A stretch of DNA of 64,000 nt from Clavelina lepadiformis. Lineage: Eukaryota; Chordata; Ascidiacea; Aplousobranchia; Clavelinidae. The stretch spans positions 20,084,288 to 20,148,287 of the forward strand of contig NC_135246.1 in the NCBI RefSeq assembly GCF_947623445.1, in the 5' to 3' direction. Positions 38,227 to 51,100 of the stretch are shown here, piece after piece. Below the pieces are notes generated by a model, which had not been told where the DNA came from, did not search any database, and saw only the letters and a list, made by a program, of their open reading frames with translations. Position 1 is the first letter of the stretch. Every line of letters starts with the position of its first letter. Made by a program: the position numbers and the translations under genes.

Positions 38227-38863
38227 TCAAGACTGGTTTAACTTTGATTGGCTTTTTATATTGAGCAGGGCAGTTGTTGTTGCACATTTGTGCAAGAGTT
38301 CTTCAATTTGTGTAAATGTCTTGTCACTTTCAGCGATGGTCTTCACGACATCAAGAGCAGCACTCGTGTCGTACACCAAACCCTAAGAACAGAGACAAGT
38401 AATAAGGTTAACACCAATAACTTTCTATAAACAGCATCATAGAAGTTAAATGTTAAACATCATATTCCATAACAATGGAAATTTATCATTGCATCGTTAG
38501 AAATAACAATATATATGATATAAACTTATATACTGTATAATATATATTATATATATATATTCATATGTGTGCGTTGAATAAAATGTATAAAAAAATCAAC
38601 AGTTTGAAGTTAAAATATAACAAGATGTGAAATAAATCAATTAAGTTATCTCAACTTACTTCTAGTTGTTTCTCTGCTTCTTTCATTTGGTCGTCACTGG
38701 CAACCACTTTTGGTAAAGTCTTTCGAGCGTGTTGCTGGATCCGATACAAACCCAGAGACGGTTCGTTTGCGATGATGTGCACGGATTTGTTTATTCCATC
38801 ACAACCACGTTTCGCCTTTACGTCCAATTCTCTGTGAGGGATGCTAACAGTTGCAGAAGTCAT
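38227..38863 (-). CDS. BORCS8: BORC complex subunit 8
   Basis: Two exons, 38863-38660 and 38382-38227, joined in phase, 119 residues, the same length as the human protein. Conserved segments are KSVHIIANEPSLGLYRIQQH (human ESVYVLANEPSVALYRLQEH), LPKV, and the helical GLVYDTSAALDVVKTIAES. BORC sits on the lysosome surface and recruits ARL8, which couples lysosomes to kinesins for outward movement. An in-frame ATG at 38884 would add 7 residues. I prefer 38863 because a possible acceptor (cttcag) lies 4 bp upstream of it. The next gene downstream on the same strand is RBM19. Confidence 0.9.
38526..38561. repeat. AT dinucleotide-rich microsatellite
   Basis: Imperfect (TA)n stretch in the BORCS8 intron. 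Confidence 0.8.
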
Positions 38864-39096
38864 TTGACTGAAGTCATTCAGCATGACATGAACCAACGTG
38901 AATCTACGGAGTGGTTCCTACATATATTGCCAACATATACAAGCATAGAAAGAAGTTGAAGTTTAGATCAGTATTTACTTATTGTTTAGACAGTTGAATA
39001 ATATATCTTTGAAAACTTTCATGTTTACCATTAGCCTACATGCATGCATGGCTGTGTGATGGTTGCAAGTTGTTACTTTGTCTCACTTTCATGAAT

Positions 39097-39978
39097 GCTA
39101 TTTTGTATCATATTGTTTATTTTTCGCCATTAACTGTGCGGAGCAAAAGTCAGGATACTAACCGTTGGAGTTATAACACAATAAAACACATGCTCACCAG
39201 CAATTAATGAGCAGAAAAAAGTGACAAAACCCAGGAACTTAAAACATGCAAGATAGCAATAACGCAGTTGTGCTATAACAGGGGTGGCCAAACTGCGGCT
39301 CTTTAATGAATTAGTATTGTTGAATTAGACATGCATTTTCCCGGTCTAGACGAGTTGTTTGATCAGATTATGAAACAATGCGTTCTATCACACATAGTAA
39401 CAATGGACTCATTGTTAGTAATAATCAAATTACACTCCAAAAAGTACATTATTGTACAGAAGTGTGCTAACTTGTACACTGTAGTTAAGTAAACTGTCAG
39501 TTTGAAGCTGTACCTCAGGGCTGACCTAGTTTTAAGTCTCGGTTACGGTTACACTAATAATTGCAAAAAGAGTTGGTGAAGCCCAGGTGGAGACTCATAG
39601 TATCACCACGCAGCACTAATGTTTATCAATAGCTACACTTCGTTGCGAGTGAATAAATTCGTATTTTTTATTGTGTTTGTGTTGCGGCTCTTTTAAAGCT
39701 CGAATTGGTAATATGCGGCTCGAGCATGAAGCAGGTCTGGCCACCCCTGTGCTATAAGATGGTAGGTTAGCATGGCCACCAAACCCACAAAACAATTCCT
39801 AAATTTAAGTGAATTAAGGCCAACCTAACACAAACAACGAAACAACTACACTGTTGGAAGATGTAGAGGACATGTTCTCTAACATTAAAAACAACGACAT
39901 TAACAGCCGAAATAAATATATGGAGTAACATGGTTTGATTAAAATGACAATGATTAGGCCTAGGCCCATACACCTTAG
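39097..39978 (-). repeat. Unknown interspersed repeat, copy A (split by a hAT MITE)
   Basis: This segment, minus the hAT insertion at 39279-39749, is similar to the reverse complement of 44861-45285. Shared blocks include 'catgctaacctaccat', 'gtcctctacatcttccaaca', 'aacaatatg' and 'gctatcttgcatgttttaa'. Similarity is patchy at the outer ends. No ORF of known family and no clear terminal repeats, so the type is unassigned. Confidence 0.75.
39279..39749. mobile_element. hAT-type MITE (CAGGGGTGGCCAAAC termini)
   Basis: A 471-bp element with ends CAGGGGTGGCCAAAC and (complement) CAGGGGTGGCCAGACC. It is flanked by perfect 8-bp target duplications TGCTATAA at 39271-39278 and 39750-39757. Internal 'gcggctc' motifs lie near both ends. 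No ORF. It is nested in the unknown repeat; the matching copy at 45.1 kb has the uninterrupted site. Confidence 0.93.
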
Positions 39979-41000
39979 TTTCCGTAAGCTGCTGCTAAGC
40001 ATTAGGACTAACTGTTATACTACAAGGTTAAGTGCTGTTAATAGTAAGTTAAATTACACTTATTTTAAAGCTAGGTGACATTACATTACATCACATTACC
40101 CTCCTAAGCGGCAAGCCGCAAACACCGGCAACATCACTTCCAACCCACGCAAAGTTTGCTGTCAGAAGCACACCATGCAGTTCTCTACCGCCACCGTGCG
40201 TGATGCAGAAAAATAATCGTTTACCACTGAAAATGAATAAACATCTTTTTTTTATTGAATAACTTTTATGAATACTGTACATGGACCTACCAATGTACTG
40301 CAGCGCAGTCAAACAACGGTTGTATTTTTATAAACCTAAGATATGCAGGTAGCAGCAGGATGTCCAGGATTAACTATGCAAAGCTTCAACACAATCAATG
40401 AAAACCAGGTAGTAGTGTTGACGAACCATCGTAGTCGAATAAAACGTTTTCTTCCAGTTGAATATGCAGATTGCAGAAGCAAAGACCACACAGACAAATG
40501 GTTGTGCTCAACTTTATTGTATAAAACTTGCTTGCGGCGATGGAGTTTTGAATAAAATGCTAGCACTGCACAAGTTTGTGACAAAAACTTTTATCTCAAC
40601 CAGCAGGACGCGAGGTTGGTCAATTGTCGTCAATGCTTAATCATTATAAGCAACACGAAAGCACCGTCAAGAGGTGAAAATGCACTTTCTAAAACTTTGA
40701 CCAAATCAGAACATTAACTTTAAACACGACGAACAAACACAACCAATCACATGGAGACGGCATGGATAGGTCACTGAAACACCACAACAACAGCATCAAG
40801 GCAAAGGTCAGCACTTTTTGAACAACTATAATAGGCCTTTATGCTTTAAATTCCACTAAATAATATACACAAGAGTCTTGTAGTAGCTGAGCGCAGTGTT
40901 ATACACAGAAGCTCTGTATGTATTGTGACGTCAGCGTGACGTACATCGTTGCTGGAAAGTCACAACGGGATGTAAACAGTGTAACTAAGCGTGGCGCCAT
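39979..41000. other. Non-coding gap 5' of copy A and 3' of PP2A gene
   Basis: No coding exon seen. It holds the PP2A 3' UTR at the right. One TGACGTCA site lies near 40925. Confidence 0.45.
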
Positions 41001-43699
<2,699 letters not shown>

Positions 43700-44185
43700 T
43701 TTAAATAATTTATTTAACCTATTTTAGAACAAACCTAGAAATGGAGCATAATTGGTTTAAAGTTAATTTTCCAGGATTAATTTAAATAAGAAAGTATGCC
43801 CTGGGCTTTACTCCACTTCGAAAATAAATACACTTTTTAACCCCTTCAGAAACCAACCAAACAACTATGTTCCATACACAGTTGGGCGTGTTCCAGTTTT
43901 CTCAACTTTCAATTAAAAAACATGGTTTTGAAGGAAATCTTACTTTTAAGACAAATTAAGCATCGTATTTAAAATGTATATAAGCTATAATCATTATCCA
44001 TAGTAGAAGGTTGGGCACCTGCACAGACGAGGCTCATTAGCACGCACGTCGAATATTTTATTCATCACGTCAATTTATAATAAACAAACAGACAATTGAG
44101 GCTTCAATGCACTTATGCACTCAATTACAACAAAACTTTGATTTCTCGTCATAAACTGCCGTACCGGTACTTTCCAACTTTGGGA

Positions 44186-44267
44186 TTACCAGTTTCTCGG
44201 GGCGTTAGCCACTTTGGGTTGCAGGCCTTCAAAGTATGGATGCCGCATCAGTAGACCTACGCCTACT
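44186..44267 (-). other. Orphan terminal exon with protein-kinase-like tail
   Basis: After a good acceptor (ctcttgtcag) an open frame reads VGVGLLMRHPYFEGLQPKVA and ends six residues later. 'RHPYFEG' is typical of the last helix of CMGC-type kinase domains. No other kinase exon was recognised upstream. It may be the last exon of a gene I failed to see, a pseudogene fragment, or chance. Confidence 0.25.
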
Positions 44268-44860
44268 CTGACAAGAGAACTACAGAGCATAAGAAACAAA
44301 CAAAGCCTGCTGCATTTTGTCTGGCTATACAACCGGTCAATCGACCTTAAGCTGCCCCTTTCTGCCATTCATTCAACAAACTTTTCTCCTTCCCATCAAT
44401 ACACTTACCCAACCAGATCTAGTCTAACTTGTGATACCTTAACACCTACTTTCATTTCATAACACCAATAATAAGATATGCTTGTTGCGCAACGATATTT
44501 TAAAGGCACAGGAACCGAAAAAAGCAGAAATATCTTCAAATGAAACCTTTCTTCACTTCGACAGTTCGACTCCTAAATTGGAACAAAGTAGTTATTGTGC
44601 GAATACCAGAAAAAAATAAAATCATGTTGCCCACTACTTTTCAAAAATTAGGAATCTTTAGCATTTAATATCAACACAGGCAAGAAAAGTTTTATATAAA
44701 TTAAAAATTTTGTTTTAAAGTCAATGAAAATAATCATCTGATTTATATTAACAAACTTTGTTTATTTATTATTTACCACTTACAATAGGTTGTTGTTTTG
44801 TTTACTAAATACTGTAATTTCAAAACCAACTTTTAAAGGACGGATACCAGATAGCTTTCT

Positions 44861-45285
44861 CCCGCAGTTGAGTTTCTTAGTGAAGGTGACATCTATGATG
44901 TTTATTGTCATTTTAATCAAACCATGTTACGTTATATATTTATTTCGGCTATTAATATACGTGCTTTTATCGTTGGAGAACGTGTCCTCTACATCTTCCA
45001 ACAGTGTACTTGTTTATGTTATGTTGGCCTTAAGTTCGTTAAACTTAGGAACTATTTTGTGGGTTTGGTGGCCATGCTAACCTACCATCATATAGCACAA
45101 TCGCATTATTGCTATCTTGCATGTTTTAAGCCCTTGCGGGCTTTACCACTTTTTCCTGCTCATTAAATGTTCGTGAGCATGTGTCTTATTGTGTACAACG
45201 GTTATAACTATAACTACAACGGTTAGCATCGTAACTTTTGCTTCGCACAGTTAATGTCGAAAAATAAACAATATGGTACTATACC
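44861..45285 (+). repeat. Unknown interspersed repeat, copy B
   Basis: Inverted relative to copy A at 39097-39978 and lacking the hAT insertion. The uninterrupted site reads 'atatagcacaatcgc', complement of the TGCTATA target. Similarity to copy A covers most of its length. Family unknown. Confidence 0.75.
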
Positions 45286-45885
45286 GTTTATTTGCTGTTG
45301 TTTGTGGGGTAAGTACTTCCATGCAAGCGCTGCAGTCATTCCGGGTTTCCTACGCTCTTTATCGCCATCAATTCGGTTGCGGCGTAGCCTGCGAACTGGT
45401 GCATGGTAGACCCTAGAACAGTGTGTAGCGTTCACCACCCTGTCCGCTAGAGAGCGGCAGGACACAACGTTCATTTGCCAAAAAAATTACTGTGTTTTTA
45501 CCAACTAATTGACACAAACGGTGATTATATAAATTTTGACAAGGTGATAAGGCACAAACGGTGATGATCTTATGATTGACCATGAATTTGTTCCTAACAA
45601 TCAGCTATTCTTATGTCAAATCTGCAATCCCAGATGACTGGAACCAAACTTCGCGACAAAACGACCACAACAGAAACCCATTAGAATTTCTAAAACAATG
45701 CGTTTTACTCCATAATAAAACTTCAAACCGCAGCTACGAGTTCATTCTTCAGCGAAAAGATGCGACTGTCAATATTATACAAAAAAATAGGAAAAAGAAC
45801 TAGAAATTGACATACTCAATACAACATGGAAAACATTAGGTATTCAGCAAATAGAAAAAATAAGTTCAGATTTCATTATAATAAA

Positions 45886-46160
45886 TGGGGGCTGTGTCTA
45901 CCATGCTTTTGATTTGCATTTTTTTAATTGGGCTTTGCCATTTATTTTATACTATTGTTTATTTGTTATTTGTTGTTGTTGTGGTAAAATAAAAAACAAA
46001 TATTGTGTTTTTTCTCTTTATTGCCTGTTATTTGCCAATAAAATAATACGAAGTTAGCCGCAGTGGTAGATCAGGAACAGTTCAACAACATATATACAGC
46101 GCAATGTCCTTTCGTTGCGTCATATATTTTGGTGACCCCGACGTGATTGAAACGCATCCT
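45886..46160 (+). mobile_element. LTR-retrotransposon remnant with tRNA-Trp-type primer binding site
   Basis: At 46130-46147 the sequence TGGTGACCCCGACGTGAT is an 18-nt primer-binding-site type that pairs with the 3' end of tRNA-Trp, used by many LTR elements and retroviruses. It follows a stretch that looks like an LTR end: an AATAAA signal at about 46040, then ...gcgtca, then a short spacer. The LTR 5' edge is a guess. No gag or pol frame follows, so it is a decayed fragment. Confidence 0.55.
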
Positions 46161-46682
46161 TTGATTGGGGTCAATAATGGAGTCAGCTTAGCAAAGTAAC
46201 CGTGCAGTTTGAATGATAGACGATTACTCAAATGATAGACTGCACGATCGTGTTCAGGAGGATGTGCGAGGGAATGTGCAGCTTTCGACGTGTTGCACTA
46301 GCCTACGTGTCACCACTGAAATTTTGTCTTAACTAAATATTTCCTCCAAACTCTAATACAAATTTTAAGTCAAATACTTGAATACGCAAAACTTAAACAT
46401 TTGTGACATGAGCAAAGCTTGGGCTGCACTTTTTAGCCACCCGCCTATACCGCTGTTATCTTATTATATTGCAATCTGACTCTTAAGAACAATTAGAAGG
46501 TTGCGAATTCTGTCTAGAAATTCACAAACTTCAGTTGAATGGATTGTAATATTAAATACTGAGAATTTGATTAATTTCACTTTTAATGCTCTTCATTATT
46601 ACTTCAGACAAACACGAGAATATTACTGTTCATAAAAAGTATTTTAAGAACCCTTTAGCAATCAAAGCGCAACTCTCTACAT

Positions 46683-47097
46683 CAGGGGTTCTCAAACTTT
46701 TTTCGACTATGGCACACCAAAACATTCTGGATTCTACCGCGACACACCGACTTACTATGCCTATGATATTATCTTTTTACAAACTTTTCGACCGATGCCG
46801 CTACGTTAACAACTATACACGGTAGAAGTCACTTCAAGTCAGCTTTGTTTTGATCAATGCATACCAGTAAAATCCGTTATTTTTACTGCAATGTGAAGGG
46901 TGGGCTTGCTTTTGTGCGGAAATAGTCTTGACTCAGGGCTTAAAATCAGACAAGCACACCCTTAAGTTCTGATCTTTGTTTGTTCTTGATCAGCGTCAGT
47001 GAAGAAAATGCCGATTCACACAAGTTAGTTGTGGCAAAAGGTGATATAATGCGGCACACTTGCGACTTCCTGGCGGCACACAGTTTGAGAAACCCTG
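46683..47097. mobile_element. hAT-type MITE (CAGGGGTTCTCAAACT termini)
   Basis: A 415-bp element with ends CAGGGGTTCTCAAACT and (complement) CAGGGTTTCTCAAACTG. Flanking 8-mers CTCTACAT and CTTCACAT match at 6 of 8 positions, a decayed target duplication. 'ggcacac' motifs occur near both ends. No ORF. Confidence 0.8.
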
Positions 47098-48105
47098 CTT
47101 CACATTTCACGATCTCTTAAATATGTTGTTCTCAGGGTTGTTATGATCTATCTCTTGTCATTCATTCAAACTCTCTCTAATCCAAAACTCTAAATCCAAA
47201 ACTCAAAGCTCAATACTGAAAAACTGAAATCATAGCATGCATCGGTGCATCGTACAGATATACACTGAAGGAAAGAATAAAAGAAACAGAATTTCAAGTT
47301 GTGGCGCAATTGCGCTTAACAAAACAGGAAATGATTTGGACTTTTAGGCTCGAAGATTTACAGGTTGACAAGTGTGAGGTTATCTTAGTACAATAAGTTC
47401 AAAAGTGTAGGGTAGATCACATGTTTACGGACCAGATTGTCAATCAACTATTCTTCAATGGGTTAACAATTATGTCGTGAACCGAGAATGAACTTACGGC
47501 AAGTATGACGTCATGTAATAACAGAGCGGTAGACAGCAGATACATAATTATAACGTCACAACTTGGAAGACAATGGAAACAGCTGAAGTAACACAAATAT
47601 CAGTTCGGCAAAAAGCGATTAACAACGCGGCTTAGAGCGTAAAAAACTGCAGGTTACGTTTAGAACGTCCCTGACATGGAATGAGATTTAGGCAGACGAC
47701 AGAGGAGGAATTTTGCAGGATTTTGTGCTCAGCTTACAGCCATGTATGTGGTTTCACAGTGGCGCTATAAAATATGTTATTGTGTATGATGAGATTTTTC
47801 AGGAAAAATGTAAAGCAGTTGGCTAAGCTGTGAAAAATGTACAGATACAGTTACACTACTGGGGAAAAGCAATAACATCTTCATCTACATCTTTTACGTA
47901 TAAACAACCAGGTGCGTACAAATTCTACTAAATTATTGGAACTTTATGGAATGTAGAATTGGGTTCAGAACCCGTTGTAATACGACAACTATCCGGTGAC
48001 AAATCTTTAAGACTTATTCTTTTCTCAAGTAAATTCTTGCCGGGTCTGCATCTTGATCGTATTCAATTTCAACCTTCAACTCCTAAACATCAGTTAGTAA
48101 GTTAA

Positions 48106-51100
48106 TTAGAAGTGGATGTCGCCATAGAACAAGGCGCTTACTGGCTGTCGGGATGAATTGTTCTTAAATAGCACTTCTGTGACGTCACTTACAGTTTTGC
48201 CAAGAGAATTGAGAGCTCTTTGAAGATCTTTTTTCTCATCATCGCTGACATTCCTGTAATTTCCCTCACAGCGGCCGGCAAAGGCGAACCACAGATCCAA
48301 TTCCTTCTCGACCTTGCTAAGGATCCCGCACAGTTTGCTGACGTCATTATTTTGGAAGTTGTTCACGCCAATGTGCAATTTATCAATCTGGTATTGTGAC
48401 ATCATAGTTTACATAAGCTGGCCTCAAATTAATTGAATAACTGGATAAACTATTCGCAGTTAGAATCACCTTCCCCGGCATTTCATTGATGGCTTTGCAT
48501 ATGTTGTTCAGGGCGTGGCTGTCAAGTTTGCATTCTCGTAAGTTCAGTTGTCTGACATGCTTGTCCACACGCTTCAGCACAGAGCACAGAACATAGACAT
48601 TGCTCGCAGTGAGAGGAAAGTACGACAATGACGTCTCCACCGGGAAGTATTCCGCTGCAGCTTTCAACATTTCCTCATCGTTGCATTCCAGAATATCGTT
48701 CCAGAGATCAAGCAGCATGTATTTGCCGAAGGACGCTTCTAAACATAAAAAAAAAACAATCAAAGACTATTACAGTGTCTCATAACGTTGACAATTTTTA
48801 CGTCAAATTTACCGATTGGTCCTTTGTCATCAGCTTGGTTGTCCCCTTTAAGCGCGCTGTTAACCAAACAATGATGGTGATTATTATAAAACAATTAAAA
48901 TTGATTCTAAGCAAAAATCAATTGTTTCACCACAATTTTAATTAAAACGAACTTAAAAATCAGCATTCAAATCTTTCACAAACAGAGAACAGTGCTTATG
49001 ACATCACTGAAGTGACCTGCACTGGGGGAAGAACCTCCGATGTTCTTCATCTGCTGCGTCTCCTTTCTTCCAGAAGCGAACAGCGCCACCACACTTGTAG
49101 CATTGCACGCGGTCTCCATCTCCGAGGTAGAAATAACCCGTCTTTGCCAAGTCTTCGCCCCTCATTGCCTGGTTGGTCCATTTCCCAAAAGTTGAGCTGA
49201 AATCGGTCAAATTTCTTGTTAGGTCGAAAGCCACAGAGATATGCTTCCAGGTCAACTCACACTCTGTCTTCTTCTTTACTAAGATCCAAGCTCTCAAGCA
49301 AGGTTTTGTGATCAGGTTCCTTTATAATCGACTTTCTCAAAATCTGTTTCATGCAAAACACAAAGAACAGCCGTGTTATTAATATATCTCTTCAGCAGCA
49401 CAATATCCGAGGTAATACAGTCACTTGCTATAGCAGCGAGTGTCCACTCACTCGAATACCTGTTGTTTAGGATCCATGTCAGAATCATCATTCTCAGGAG
49501 TGAAGTTGTTGTAAAATGAGCCGTCACCTGCAGTGAATTTACATCAATCATTTGCTTTGTTCGCATTATGCTTGGGTACTTACCCATGCTATCTAGCACT
49601 TTGAGAAACTTTTCCTTGTACATTGCTCTCTTCTTGCCGACATCACCTCCTAAAAATGTAACTGGTTACGGTAAATCGTCGATAGAGAAGTGCTGTGGTG
49701 AAATATCTATACCAGTTTCCTCTTAAAAAATTCACCTTCAGCTTTTCCAGTATCCAGCAGGAGTCCAGCCAAGAATTTTCTCACCATGGACCAATGAGGA
49801 AGAAAAAGTTTTTCCTTTAAAAACGAGCCGAATTCTTCCAGAGACATCATATAAACGATGTAATAGGCACAATAATATTCTTGCAAGTTTTGGTGAAAGA
49901 AATACAATTCTCTCTCCCCTTCCCACATCCTGCTGTCCTTTGCGTTAATTTCACTGAACACTACCATGATGTCTTGCATTTCTTCGACTTTGATTTTAAA
50001 GTCCTTGAGTTGCTTCTCATTGATAACTAGAACACGCCTCTTTGTGATGTCAAACGCAATTTTCGCAAGTTGTTTGGTAATTTTATCCAGATCTATTTTA
50101 CTGTTTTTGGAATGTCGGATTTTATGGAGAACGGTGCAAAACATGCGCGTCATTGAGGAAATTTTGCCAATTTCTTTTAATGGCTCAAGACAAGCTTCCA
50201 CACAAAACCTGAGCATCAGAGGATTGAGGCATAAGTCAATCATGTGAGGAGAACTTTGCTTCAGGTGTCTCCACAACTTGTCAAACTCGTCACGCGCAAA
50301 AACCTGGAAGAGCCGCTTCATATCTTTGTAAGCTAGACCCTGAAGAAAGTAGGTGACCTTTGGCCTCATTGGTACAGGTAGAGTGAACATACTGTGGGGC
50401 CTGGAGGTGAAAATAAGCCACGACTTTGGCAAAAACGTCCTGCCACAGAGGTTGGCAACAAGCTGGGAAATGTGAAATTTAGTTTTGTATCCACCTCGGA
50501 GACAGTTTTCAGGCAAGTTCCAGTTTTTTTGGTCGTAACCGTCCATCACAATCATGCACTTCTCGCTGTTCTTTGTCACCCACTCAAACACTTTGCTGCG
50601 AACACTCTCATCCAAATCTGGATGGAAATAGTTGATCAGCAAATCTTGTAACGTCAATTTTTCTTCGTTTGGGTAATTTAATTCCATAAATGGGAGGAAA
50701 AAACATAAAACAATGTTTAAAAATTCGTCAGATCTGGCAATTCGTTTGGCCAAAGTGGTTTTGCCAGTACCAGCAGCTCCAACAAAAGCAGTAAATTCAT
50801 GAGGTGGACATTTCTTTGTCAGATCTTCAAATTTCAGTTCGTTTGAAAGATCTTTCTCGTAAGTGTCTTCCTTTCCATCAGACGGCCGGTACTTGTCTCT
50901 CATGTCGTGTTGATTGGCTTCGTAAAGATTAAACTTGGACATTTTCGGATGAACGACCGGCACCTGAACGCCTTCACAGCCCTTGATTGCCGGTATTTCA
51001 AGGTCATTTCCACGTTCACGTTTTTGAGCTTCCTTAAATATTTTTAGAGCATCTTCCACTGAAATTTCTACAAAATGTCAATCGAATGAGAAATTATGTT

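Larger units (their letters stand above)
43700..48105. other. Repeat-rich intergenic region between PP2A and NLR genes
   Basis: Contains the orphan kinase-like exon, repeat copy B, the LTR remnant and a hAT MITE, described separately. The rest is AT-rich with no coding exon I can support. The NLR 3' UTR is at the right end and the PP2A promoter at the left. Confidence 0.5.

Noticed and set aside
45223-45474. Minus-strand 83-residue frame
   Set aside because: Overlaps the end of repeat copy B and shows no recognisable domain.
49706-49735. Extension of the NACHT exon to the donor at 49712
   Set aside because: That donor leaves phase 0, which brings a stop in the next exon. The donor at 49735 (GAAG/GTGAAT) gives a consistent phase throughout.
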